A stretch of DNA of 64,000 nucleotides from Bin87 sp034420475 (GTDB taxonomy: Bacteria > Chloroflexota > Dehalococcoidia > Lucifugimonadales > UBA3495). The first letter of the stretch is position 1. Every line of letters starts with the position of its first letter. The stretch covers positions 20,255-84,254 of the forward strand of contig DAOULH010000024.1 of NCBI GenBank assembly GCA_034420475.1, read 5' to 3'. Shown piece by piece: positions 1-8,521 of this stretch. Both the position numbers and the translations under genes were made by a program. The notes beneath the pieces were generated by a model. It searched no databases, had not been told where the DNA came from, and saw nothing but the letters and a program-made list of their open reading frames with translations.

Positions 1-2
1 AT

Positions 3-518
3 CTCCGGCCCGGCCTGGCCATCATCCTGATCGGCCTGAACCCGTCAACCCGCTCGGTGCAGGCTGGACACTATTTTGCGAACCCGCGCAACCGCTTCTG
101 GCCGGCTGTGTCCGCCGCCAATCTCGTGGGCCGTCCGGTGGGCCCGGAGGACGACGCCTCGCTGCTGGCGGATGGCATCGGCTTCACCGACGTGGTCAAG
201 CGGCCCACCAGCCAGGCATCGGGCCTTACCGCCGCCGATTACCGCCGCGATGCTCCCGTACTGCGCGAAAAGCTGCTGCGCCATGCTCCGCGTATCGCTT
301 GTTTCCACGGGCTCACCGCCTATCGTGCCTACCTTCGCCATGGGGAGGGGATCAAAAACCCGGGGAACCTCGAACTGGGCAGACAGGAACTGGTAATCGG
401 CGCCAGCCGCGTGTTCGTTCTGCCCAATCCCAGCCCGGCCAACGCGCGTTATTCTCTGGACGATTTGGCGTCCTGGTACCAGGAACTGAATCGGTGGCGC
501 GCGGAGTTGACCTCGTGA
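3..518 (+). CDS. mug: G/U mismatch-specific uracil-DNA glycosylase (Mug/TDG family), 5' end outside window
   Basis: Removes uracil or other damaged pyrimidines from G:U/G:T mispairs in base-excision repair. The visible 171 residues open with the family's first active-site motif (GLNPS, about residues 11-15 of the fragment) and contain NPSPAN near the C-terminus, the second motif that grips the flipped base. The start codon lies upstream of the window, but only a short N-terminal piece should be missing because the glycine-asparagine motif normally sits close to the start. Its stop overlaps the GTG start of the next gene by four bases, so the two are translationally coupled in a repair operon with alkA. 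Confidence 0.85.
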   Translation, partial: LRPGLAIILIGLNPSTRSVQAGHYFANPRNRFWPAVSAANLVGRPVGPEDDASLLADGIGFTDVVKRPTSQASGLTAADYRRDAPVLREKLLRHAPRIACFHGLTAYRAYLRHGEGIKNPGNLELGRQELVIGASRVFVLPNPSPANARYSLDDLASWYQELNRWRAELTS

Positions 519-1102
519 CTGCCGGCTCGGAAACCCTCCGCACGTTCATCGCGCTGCCGTTGCCCGAGGAGTGGGTTGGGCAGCTTGGCGAAACCATCGC
601 GGATTTGAGCCGCGCATTGCCCCACGGCGTGCGTTGGGTGTCTCCCGATGGCATTCATCTGACCCTGAAATTCCTCGGCGCCACGGACTCCCGTGCGGTG
701 CCCCGGATACTGGACGCCATAACCGAGAATTTCGCTGATGCCACTTCCCCGCTGCTGTCGTTATCGGTCCTGGGAACCTTCCCCGGCGGCCGGAACCCAC
801 GGGTGATCTGGGCCGGGGTATCCGGCGGCGCCGAAGGCCTGGAAGACCTGCACCGCCGGGCCGAGCAGGCGGTCTCCGGTTTGGGCTGGTCGACGGATGG
901 CCGCCCGTTCCGCCCGCACTTGACCCTCGGGCGAGTGCGTGATCGGATCAACGCGCGGCAGCGGCAGGCGATATCCGATACGGTGTCCGGGGCCAGGCTC
1001 CCGGCTATCCGCAGCTGGCGTCCCGATACCGTTCGGTTGTACCGGAGCGTGCTGACGCCGCGCGGCGCTCGATACTCCAACCTTGGTGAGGTGCAAATCT
1101 GA
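515..1102 (+). CDS. thpR: RNA 2',3'-cyclic phosphodiesterase (ThpR/LigT, 2H family)
   Basis: A 195-residue 2H phosphoesterase. Both catalytic HxTL signatures are present: HLTLKFLG near residue 50 and HLTLGRV near residue 134, the usual spacing for this family, which opens 2',3'-cyclic phosphates on RNA. A longer in-frame reading exists upstream, but I choose GTG at 515 because it overlaps the mug stop (GTGA) and the protein then begins where the family does (TLRTFIALPLPEE). The stop overlaps the alkA start by one base. The biological substrate of bacterial members is unsettled. Confidence 0.85.
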   Translation: MTAGSETLRTFIALPLPEEWVGQLGETIADLSRALPHGVRWVSPDGIHLTLKFLGATDSRAVPRILDAITENFADATSPLLSLSVLGTFPGGRNPRVIWAGVSGGAEGLEDLHRRAEQAVSGLGWSTDGRPFRPHLTLGRVRDRINARQRQAISDTVSGARLPAIRSWRPDTVRLYRSVLTPRGARYSNLGEVQI

Positions 1103-2034
1103 TGGAATCCACCCTCGTCACCACCGTGCAGCCCATCCCGCCCTACGATTTTGAGCTGACCGCCGGGCAGCCCAATTATTCCCGCGAGCAGCAGTTCAAA
1201 ACCGAGGAGTACGTCGATGGCTGCTACATCCGGCTCCTGGATCTGGGCGAGACGGTCGCCCTGGCGAATGTGCGCTCGGTCGGCACGGTGGACCAGCCGG
1301 AGTTGTCGGTGGAGTTGACCGGGGAGGACCTCACCGACGCCGACGTCGGTAGCGCGACGGAGCAGATCACCTGGCTCCTGGGCTGCGACCAGAACTTGAG
1401 CCCTTTCTACGATGCTGTGGCCGGGGACCTCGTGCTCGCCGATGTCGTCGGCGATTTCTACGGGTACCACAACACGCGAACCGCCACGGTTTACGAAGCC
1501 CTGGTGCAGGCAGTCCTGGGACAACAGATCGCGACCAACGTTTCCCGGATCATCCGCAGCCTGCTTGTCGAGAACTATGGCGTCCGGGCGACTATTGCCG
1601 GCCAGGAGTGGTACGCCTTCCCCCGCGCGGAATCCCTGGCAACCGCCGAGGTTGAAGATTTACGTCAGCTGAAACTCAGCTATCGCAAGGCGGAGTACAT
1701 CCAGGGCATCGCTCAAGGCGCCGTGGACTCCGGCGACAATTTTGCGAGCACTCATGACCTCGATGACGACGAGGTCGTGAAGCGCATGGTGGCGATACGA
1801 GGCGTCGGACAATGGACGGCGCAATGGGTGCTGGTCCGCGCTCTGGCTCGCCCCGACGGGTTCCCCATCGGTGACCTGGCCCTGCGCCGCACCGTCAGCG
1901 GCCTGTACTTCGATGGGAAGGAGATCGACGACGCCCAACTGCTCGAGTTCTCCCAGCGCTGGGCTCCCTGGCGGTCCTACGCCACGTCGTACCTGTTCGC
2001 GGCGCTCCGCTCCGGCCGGATTGCCGGTTCCTAG
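1102..2034 (+). CDS. alkA: DNA-3-methyladenine glycosylase II (AlkA-like, HhH-GPD family)
   Basis: Excises alkylated bases. The 310-residue protein has an N-terminal AlkA-type domain followed by the HhH-GPD fold. The segment VLGQQIATNVSR near residue 138 begins the glycosylase core, the hairpin GVGQWTAQW lies near residue 234, and the catalytic aspartate is in FPIGDLALR about 20 residues later. There is no C-terminal iron-sulfur cluster motif. It is the third gene of a tightly overlapping mug-thpR-alkA repair operon and its start overlaps the preceding stop (TGATG). Confidence 0.88.
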   Translation: MESTLVTTVQPIPPYDFELTAGQPNYSREQQFKTEEYVDGCYIRLLDLGETVALANVRSVGTVDQPELSVELTGEDLTDADVGSATEQITWLLGCDQNLSPFYDAVAGDLVLADVVGDFYGYHNTRTATVYEALVQAVLGQQIATNVSRIIRSLLVENYGVRATIAGQEWYAFPRAESLATAEVEDLRQLKLSYRKAEYIQGIAQGAVDSGDNFASTHDLDDDEVVKRMVAIRGVGQWTAQWVLVRALARPDGFPIGDLALRRTVSGLYFDGKEIDDAQLLEFSQRWAPWRSYATSYLFAALRSGRIAGS

Positions 2035-2044
2035 TGGCCCCTCA

Positions 2045-3370
2045 TCAGCGCAGCATTCGCATCAACCCCTTGGGGTTGTTGGAAAACTGGCGCATCAGCC
2101 GCTGGGTCTGCTTGAACTGGTTGAGCACCCGGTTGACGTCCGACGGGTTGGTGCCGCTGCCCAGCGCGATGCGCCGGCGCCGGCTGCCCTTGATGATCTC
2201 CGGCTTTTCCCGTTCCTCCAGCGTCATGGAGCGAATGATGGCCTCGGTTTTCTTGAGCTCCGATTCGTCCAGCTGACCCTGCATCTTCTTGGATTGACGG
2301 CCCAAACCGGGCATCATTTCCATCACTGAAGCCAGACCGCCCATCTTTTTCACGCCCTGGATCTGATCGAGAAAATCGTCCAGCGTGAAGGATGCAGTGC
2401 GCATCTTGCGTTCGAGTTCCCGGGCCTTCTCCTCGTCCACCGCTTCCTGGGCGCGTTCGATCAGGGTCATCACGTCGCCCATGGCGAGGATGCGGGACGC
2501 CATCCGATCCGGGTGAAACTGCTCCAGCGCGTCGCTGCGTTCGCCAGTGCCGATGAACTTGATGGGCACGCCGGTGACTTTGGTGACCGATAGCGCGGCT
2601 CCCCCGCGAGCGTCACCGTCCATCTTGGACAGGATCAGCCCGTCCAGTCCCACCCTCTGGTGGAATTCCTCCGCCGCGTTGACGGCGTCCTGGCCGGTCA
2701 TGGCGTCCACCACCAGGATGGTCTGGTACGGCGAAACCGCTTGCTTCACCTCTTCCAGTTCGGTCATCAACTCGTCGTCGATGTGCAGACGCCCGCCGGT
2801 GTCCACGATGGCCCACGTCAACGCCAGCTCGGTGGCCCGTTTGACACCTGCAATGGCTACGCTGGCCGGCGTGGCGGAACCCGGTTCCTCGGAATACACC
2901 GGGATGTCCAGCTGTTTCCCTAGGGACTGCAATTGGGAGATTGCCGCGGGCCGGCGCAGGTCGGCGGCGATGAGCATCGGGCTGTGCTGCTGCCGTTTCA
3001 TCTGCAATGCCAGCTTGGCGGCCGTGGTGGTCTTGCCGGACCCCTGCAATCCCACCAGCATCAGGACGGACGGCAACTGGCTGGCCGGCGTGAGCCGATG
3101 GTCTCCCGCGCTCAGCACCGCGGTCAACTCCTCGTGGACAATCTTGACCACCTGCTGACCCGGCGACAGGCTTTCCAGGACCTCGCCCGTCAGCGCGCGC
3201 TCTTTGACCGTGGCCACGAACTCCCGGGCGACGCGGAAATTCACGTCCGCCTCGAGCAACGACCGGCGCACTTGTCCCAGCGCGTCGTCGATGTCCTTTT
3301 CCGTCAGCCGGCCCTTGCCTTGCAAACGGCCGAAAATCCCGGTCAATCGGTCGGTCAGATTGTCAAACAT
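2045..3370 (-). CDS. ffh: Signal recognition particle protein Ffh
   Basis: The SRP GTPase that binds signal peptides and 4.5S RNA for co-translational membrane targeting. At 441 residues it has the usual NG-plus-M domain length. Seen are the N domain (MFDNLTDRLTGIF), the G1 loop GLQGSGKTTTAAKLA near residue 108, DTGGR for G3, SKMDGDARGG for the G4 region, and a methionine-rich C-terminal M domain ending in NPKGLMRML. It converges with alkA over a 10-bp gap, so no separate terminator fits between them. Confidence 0.95.
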   Translation of the reverse strand: MFDNLTDRLTGIFGRLQGKGRLTEKDIDDALGQVRRSLLEADVNFRVAREFVATVKERALTGEVLESLSPGQQVVKIVHEELTAVLSAGDHRLTPASQLPSVLMLVGLQGSGKTTTAAKLALQMKRQQHSPMLIAADLRRPAAISQLQSLGKQLDIPVYSEEPGSATPASVAIAGVKRATELALTWAIVDTGGRLHIDDELMTELEEVKQAVSPYQTILVVDAMTGQDAVNAAEEFHQRVGLDGLILSKMDGDARGGAALSVTKVTGVPIKFIGTGERSDALEQFHPDRMASRILAMGDVMTLIERAQEAVDEEKARELERKMRTASFTLDDFLDQIQGVKKMGGLASVMEMMPGLGRQSKKMQGQLDESELKKTEAIIRSMTLEEREKPEIIKGSRRRRIALGSGTNPSDVNRVLNQFKQTQRLMRQFSNNPKGLMRMLR

Positions 3371-3418
3371 CCCGTCACACTCCCGTAGCCTCGGCGCTTG
3401 TCTTCAGAATTGGCGTTG

Positions 3419-4498
3419 TCACTCCCAGCGGAACGTGCGATTGGCGATGATGAACGCTACCACGAGCCACACCGCCAATCCCAAAAAGTTCGGCCACTGC
3501 ATCAAAATCGTATCACCTTCCACGGTCATGCCCCGGATGGCTTCGACCAGGTAGGTCAACGGCAGAAAATCGGTGATCCGTTGCAGGATACCGGGAAGGA
3601 CGTCCCGGGAAAAGAATACACCGGACAAGAACATCATGGGCAGCGACACGATGTTTGCCAGCGGCGCCGCCTGCTGTTCCGTGCGCGCCCACCCGGACAC
3701 GGCGAACCCCATCGCCAGGAACACCGCGCCGCCCATGGCCGCCGCCAGCAGCACGGCGAAAAAATTGCCGGCGAATTCCGCCCCAAACAGGAACACCGCC
3801 ACCGCGGCCAGGATCACCGTCTGGATCACTACGACAATCAGCCGGGTAATCACCTGGGCTATCAGCAGCGACGTCGGCTCCAGCGGCGTTGCCAGCAGCC
3901 GGCGCAGCACGCCCTCCCGTTTCATCGTCACGAAACTGAACGCCACGCTGAACAACCCCAATTGCATGATCGCCATGCCGATCACCCCGGGCATCAGGAA
4001 ATCGATGTAGCCCAGGTCACGCGCCTCCACCGCCTCTTCGGTCAGCGTGACCACCCGCTCCGCGCCGGTGATGGCGAAGTTCAGCTCATCGACGGCCGAT
4101 TGCATTACCGTCAGGCCCAGCCGCGCCTCGGTTTGCCGGCTGCCGTGGTACCACGCGACGATCCGGCTGCCGCCCGGAGCCGCGGCCAGACCCTCTGGCA
4201 GCACAATCACCAGGTCACGCTTTCCGTCGGCCAGCGCCGTGCGCTCGTCCGCGGCCGTGCCGTGCGCGATTCGCAGCGCGTCGATCCCGGAAAGACCATC
4301 GACAAACGCTTTTGATGCGTCGTTGTCCGCATGATCCACGATGCCGACATCGACCTTGCCCAACTCCCCGAAATTCAACAGGCCGAAGATCACCATGATG
4401 ACCAGCGGCAGAAAGAACGTCCAGAACATGGCCGCACGGTCCCGTGACCACATCTTGATGGACCACCAGGTCAGATAGACGGCCGGCCGCGCGAGCAT
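3419..4498 (-). CDS. ABC-2 type transporter permease
   Basis: A 359-residue membrane subunit of an ABC-2 exporter. One N-terminal transmembrane helix (FWTFFLPLVIMVIFGLL) is followed by a long extracytoplasmic domain, about residues 45-165, and then five C-terminal helices, the usual ABC-2 layout. The motif AMIQLGLFSVAFSFVTMKREGVLRRL matches the amphipathic coupling-helix region of drug or daunorubicin-type permeases. It starts 1 bp after its ATPase partner, so the two form an exporter operon. The substrate cannot be told from sequence. Confidence 0.88.
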   Translation of the reverse strand: MLARPAVYLTWWSIKMWSRDRAAMFWTFFLPLVIMVIFGLLNFGELGKVDVGIVDHADNDASKAFVDGLSGIDALRIAHGTAADERTALADGKRDLVIVLPEGLAAAPGGSRIVAWYHGSRQTEARLGLTVMQSAVDELNFAITGAERVVTLTEEAVEARDLGYIDFLMPGVIGMAIMQLGLFSVAFSFVTMKREGVLRRLLATPLEPTSLLIAQVITRLIVVVIQTVILAAVAVFLFGAEFAGNFFAVLLAAAMGGAVFLAMGFAVSGWARTEQQAAPLANIVSLPMMFLSGVFFSRDVLPGILQRITDFLPLTYLVEAIRGMTVEGDTILMQWPNFLGLAVWLVVAFIIANRTFRWE

Positions 4499-4499
4499 C

Positions 4500-5291
4500 C
4501 TAATACTCCCGCAGCGAACGGCCGGTCAGGTCAAGGAACACATCCTCCAGTGTGGCTAACCGCACTTCCTGCTCCCGGTGGAATCCCCGGGAAATCAGCT
4601 GATCGATCAATTGGGCCGGCGACGCCATGGCGATGATTTTCCCGGTGTCCATCACCGCCACCCGGTCGCACAGTTCCTCGGCTTCCTCCATGTAATGGGT
4701 GGTCAGGACCACGGTGCGCCCTTCCCGCTTCCAGGTTTTGGCTAGGTCCCAGATCAAGCGCCTCGCCTGGGGATCTAACCCGGTGGTCGGTTCGTCAAGG
4801 AACACCACGTCCGGGTCGTTGACCAGCGAGGCTGCGATGGCGAACCGCTGTTTCTGCCCTCCCGATAGCGTCCGAAAGGACGCCGACTTGCGTTCGCCCA
4901 GGTCCACCGCCTCAAGCAGCGGTTCCGGGTCAACTTTCACCCGGTAAATGCTGCCCAGCATCCGGAGCAGTTCGGCAAGCTTCAGGTGCTCGAAAAAAGC
5001 GCTGCTCTGGAGCTGCACGCCGATGTGTTGCTTCACCGCCCTGGGGTTGCGGCTGACGTCTATGCCGGCGACGGTAGCGCGGCCGCTGTCGGCGGAACGC
5101 ATCCCTTCGATGATCTCGACCGTGGTGGTCTTGCCGGACCCATTGGGGCCCAGCAGGGCGAATACCTCACCGCGCTGCACCTCGAACGAAATTCCGTCAA
5201 CCGCCTGGATATCTCCATAGCGCTTGCGCAATTCCTCAACAACTATGACGGGAGCGGTTCCCTGGGCGGGGTTGGTGTCGGCGAGTGACAT
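4500..5291 (-). CDS. ABC transporter ATP-binding protein (ABC-2 export type)
   Basis: The 263-residue ATPase energising the downstream permease. Walker A is GPNGSGKTTT near residue 48, the Q-loop region is VQLQSSAFF, the signature is LSGGQKQRF, Walker B is VVFLDEPTTGLD, and the switch histidine is in LTTHYMEEAEELCDRV. The C-terminal HREQEVRLATLEDVFLDLTGRSLRE is typical of DrrA-like exporters. First gene of a two-gene operon divergent from the SbcC-like gene, with about 120 bp between them. Confidence 0.92.
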   Translation of the reverse strand: MSLADTNPAQGTAPVIVVEELRKRYGDIQAVDGISFEVQRGEVFALLGPNGSGKTTTVEIIEGMRSADSGRATVAGIDVSRNPRAVKQHIGVQLQSSAFFEHLKLAELLRMLGSIYRVKVDPEPLLEAVDLGERKSASFRTLSGGQKQRFAIAASLVNDPDVVFLDEPTTGLDPQARRLIWDLAKTWKREGRTVVLTTHYMEEAEELCDRVAVMDTGKIIAMASPAQLIDQLISRGFHREQEVRLATLEDVFLDLTGRSLREY

Positions 5292-5414
5292 CGACTTTAC
5301 GTTTCCTCGACAAAAATTGTACCACTGTCAATTGCTGGCCCTACCTGGCCGACTGGCGCAAAGCATGGCGGGCATCGAACGGCGCCATCCGGCCGGTGAT
5401 AAAATCGGGGCACG

Positions 5415-7982
5415 ATGATCCCGCTCAGGCTTTCGGTCCGCAACTTCCTGTGCTACCGAGACGACGTGCCGCCGCTGGATCTGCGCGGCATTCACGTAGC
5501 GTGCCTGTGCGGAGCCAACGGCCACGGCAAGTCCGCCCTGCTGGACGCAATGACGTGGTGCCTGTGGGGGCAGGCGCGCACCGGCACCCAGAACCACAAC
5601 GACCTGATCGCCTACGGAGAGACGGAGTGCCGGGTCGAGCTGGACTTTCTGGCCCGGGGGCAGGAGCACCGGGCCATCCGCCGCCGGCGCAGCGCGGGCC
5701 AGGGTCGCACCGAGGTTGACCTGTTCATCCTGGACGCCGCCGGGCAGCCCCGATCCATCAGCGGCAATTCGGTCCGCGAGACCAACGGGAAAATCCAGAA
5801 CCTGGTCGGGATGGACTACACCACCTTCGTGAATACCGCGTTCCTCCTCCAGGGGCGCTCCGACGAGTTCACGCGCAAGACGCCGTCGGAACGAAAGGCG
5901 GTTCTGTCGTCCATCCTTGACCTCGGCCTCTACGAAACGCTGCAAGTATCCGCCGCCGGCCGCCGCGACCACTGGCAGTCGGAGGTGGTACGTACTGAAG
6001 GTGCGCTGGCGCAAAACCGCAATCTGCTGGAAGCCATTCCGGATCCCGCCCTGGAACTCAGCGAAATCGCATCGAGTCTCCACCGGCTGAGCGAAGAAAT
6101 CGAGGCAACCTCCGCCAACGCAGAACGGCTGCGGCGCGCGGTTGCCGCATTGCGCCAGCAGCAGGCGGAAGCCGTCGCCGCAGGGCTTCGCATCGAGGCG
6201 TTTCGTGCCGATATCGAACGTGCCGAAGCCGCCGCCGCATCCATCGCAGAACGCATCCAGAACGCTTGCGCGCTGGAGGACCGCGCCGCGGAAATCTGCG
6301 CCGGGGCCAGGGAACTGGGAGCGGCGCAAACCGAGATGGAACGCCTGCAAGCCTCCCGGGCCGAGTACGACCGGCTGCGCAGTCGCCATAACGAGTTGCA
6401 GGCTGCCATTGATCGGGCCCGGGCGCAGCTTTCTGCCGAAGCGACTCAGTTGAGGCACCACCTGGACGAGGCGCTGCGGCCGGCCGCTGCCCGTGCCGGC
6501 GGCGTGGCCCAGGAACTCGAAGCGCTGGCGGAGGCGGAGTCGACGCTAGCCACCGACCGCTCGGCGCTGGAATCGGAAGTGGCCGAGTCCGGTGACCTGC
6601 AACGCGACATCGCCCTGGCGCAGGCTGATCTGGAACGCTGCATCGCCGAGGGCAAGGACCTGCGCGCGAAGCAACGGGAAATGCAATCGGCGGACGCGGT
6701 CTGCCCCCTGTGTCGCACTCCGCTCAGCGTGGACGCCTGCGGCGATATTTCGGCCTGGTACGAGGCGGAGATCCAGGCCAAGCTCACGCGCCACGATGAG
6801 ATCAAGCGGTCGGTAAACGATTTGTCCGCCCGACTCGAAAACCTGCAAGCCGGGATTGTTCATCGCGACGCTTCCCTTGCCCAACGCCAGCAGCATCTCC
6901 AGCAGCGGCGCGGCCGCTTGGAGCAGGAGCGGCGCCAGTGCGACGAGGCCGCCCGGCAGTTGGCAACATCGCTTCCCCGTCTGGAGCAGTTGCAAAAGGC
7001 GCTGTCTGAAGACAATTTCGCCACTGAACACCGCGCTGATTTGGCAAAGGTGGAAATGGCGGTCAACGAGTTGGGATACGACGAACACAGACTGGAAGAA
7101 GCCACGGCGAGGCATCGTTCGTTGCAGCACTGGGAGCTCGAGTTGCGGAGGTTGCAAGACTCCCGCGCCCGCCGGCCCGAAGACGAAACGTCGCTGGCCC
7201 AGACCCGGAACCAGTTGAACCGGCTCAACGAAGATATGCAAGGCGTCCAGGCCGTCCTGAATGACGCTCGATTGGCGGTCACAGGTCTGCCCGAGCAAGA
7301 ACGGGAAGCGGCGGCGGCGGACCAAGCCGTGACGGGTCTTCTCAGTGACCGCGACGCTCTCGTCGCCCGGCAAGGCCGGCTGCAAGGGGACGCCGAGCGC
7401 CGGGTTTCGTACCTGGAGGAGATTGACGCTCTGGAAAGTCGTCGCTCGTCCTCAAGTACCGAGCAGAGCGTCTATTCCGACCTCCACAACGCCTTCGGGC
7501 GCGGCGGCGTTCCCGCCATGCTCATCGACGCCGCTGTCCCTCGTATCGAAGCCGAGGCGAACCTGTTGCTGGGCCGCATGACGGACAGCCGGCTCGCGGT
7601 CAAGCTGGAAACCCAACGGGTGCGCCAGTCCGGCAACATTGCTGAGACCCTGGACATCCTGGTCAGTGACGAACTGGGATCACGCAGTTATGATCTGTTC
7701 AGTGGTGGCGAGGCCTTCCGCATCAACCTGGCGCTCCGCATCGCTTTGTCCAAAGTGCTGGCGCAGCGCATGGGGCTCCCGCTGCCCACGCTGTTCATCG
7801 ATGAAGGTTTCGGCACCCAGGACGCCGCTGGGCGCGAGCGCATCGTGGACGCCATCGCGTCCATCCAGGATGACTTTGAAAAGATCATCGTCATCACCCA
7901 TCTGGATGAGCTCAAGGACCTGTTCCCGGTCCGGATCGAGGTGCTCAAGACCGGAGCGGGTTCCCAATTCTGGCTCAGCTGA
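5415..7982 (+). CDS. sbcC: SbcC/Rad50-like SMC-family ATPase
   Basis: An 855-residue SMC-type ATPase that normally pairs with the SbcD nuclease to process DNA hairpins and blocked ends. Walker A (GANGHGKSALLDAMTWCLWG) is at residues 33-52. Long alanine/glutamate/arginine-rich coiled coils flank a zinc hook CPLC near residue 433, and the ATPase half is completed by the signature LFSGGEAFRINLAL and Walker B TLFIDEGFG near the C-terminus. No SbcD nuclease gene adjoins it, so the partner must lie elsewhere or be absent. The start ATG follows shortly after a divergent intergenic region. Confidence 0.88.
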   Translation: MIPLRLSVRNFLCYRDDVPPLDLRGIHVACLCGANGHGKSALLDAMTWCLWGQARTGTQNHNDLIAYGETECRVELDFLARGQEHRAIRRRRSAGQGRTEVDLFILDAAGQPRSISGNSVRETNGKIQNLVGMDYTTFVNTAFLLQGRSDEFTRKTPSERKAVLSSILDLGLYETLQVSAAGRRDHWQSEVVRTEGALAQNRNLLEAIPDPALELSEIASSLHRLSEEIEATSANAERLRRAVAALRQQQAEAVAAGLRIEAFRADIERAEAAAASIAERIQNACALEDRAAEICAGARELGAAQTEMERLQASRAEYDRLRSRHNELQAAIDRARAQLSAEATQLRHHLDEALRPAAARAGGVAQELEALAEAESTLATDRSALESEVAESGDLQRDIALAQADLERCIAEGKDLRAKQREMQSADAVCPLCRTPLSVDACGDISAWYEAEIQAKLTRHDEIKRSVNDLSARLENLQAGIVHRDASLAQRQQHLQQRRGRLEQERRQCDEAARQLATSLPRLEQLQKALSEDNFATEHRADLAKVEMAVNELGYDEHRLEEATARHRSLQHWELELRRLQDSRARRPEDETSLAQTRNQLNRLNEDMQGVQAVLNDARLAVTGLPEQEREAAAADQAVTGLLSDRDALVARQGRLQGDAERRVSYLEEIDALESRRSSSSTEQSVYSDLHNAFGRGGVPAMLIDAAVPRIEAEANLLLGRMTDSRLAVKLETQRVRQSGNIAETLDILVSDELGSRSYDLFSGGEAFRINLALRIALSKVLAQRMGLPLPTLFIDEGFGTQDAAGRERIVDAIASIQDDFEKIIVITHLDELKDLFPVRIEVLKTGAGSQFWLS

Positions 7983-8037
7983 CATATCCAACAAATCGTG
8001 ACCGGAGGCTAGCCGCTTACCGGGAAAGGAGCATCCG

Positions 8038-8457
8038 ATGCTAACCGAAGCCCAACGGCAATTCTTGTCAAACAACCACAACGGCGCCCTGACCACCTTC
8101 CGTCGCAACGGCGCCGGCCAGATGAGCATCGTCACCTGTGGTTTGTATGGGGACGGCGTGGCTTTTACGACTACCGCAGACCGGGCCAAGCTACGCAATC
8201 TCCGGCGCGACCCTCGCTGCACCATCCTCGTAGGCACCGGCGACTGGCGCAACTTCCTGGTCCTGGAAGGCGAGGCCCGGCTGGTCGGCGCTGACAACGC
8301 CTCGGCCGACGAATACCGCGAAACCCTGCGCGACGTGTACCGCACCGCCGCCGGTGAGGAACACCCCAACTGGCCGGAGTACGACCAGGCCATGCTGGAC
8401 GATCATCGCTACGCAGTGCTGGTGACGCCGTCTCACGTATACGGCCGGGCGGATTGA
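8038..8457 (+). CDS. PPOX-class F420/flavin-dependent enzyme (pyridoxamine 5'-phosphate oxidase-like split barrel)
   Basis: A 139-residue split beta-barrel protein. The opening LTEAQRQFLSNNHNGALTTFRRNGAGQM and the strand RAKLRNLRRDPRCTILVG match F420-binding members of the PPOX superfamily known from actinobacteria and Chloroflexota. The usual role is cofactor binding for reduction of small molecules; the substrate is unknown. GGAAAGGAG lies 7 bases before the ATG. The gene stands alone between sbcC and a bidirectional terminator. Confidence 0.8.
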   Translation: MLTEAQRQFLSNNHNGALTTFRRNGAGQMSIVTCGLYGDGVAFTTTADRAKLRNLRRDPRCTILVGTGDWRNFLVLEGEARLVGADNASADEYRETLRDVYRTAAGEEHPNWPEYDQAMLDDHRYAVLVTPSHVYGRAD

Positions 8458-8472
8458 GAGCGGGAATCGACA

Positions 8473-8494
8473 GGGGCGGGCCTGTGCCCGCCCC
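8473..8494. terminator. Bidirectional terminator-like hairpin
   Basis: A perfect 9-bp GC stem (8473-8481 with 8486-8494) with loop CTGT. It lies between the convergent PPOX gene and the molybdenum hydroxylase operon, and so can end both transcripts. Confidence 0.7.
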
Positions 8495-8521
8495 CGTACA
8501 ATTCCACCTTCAGGATCCAGT

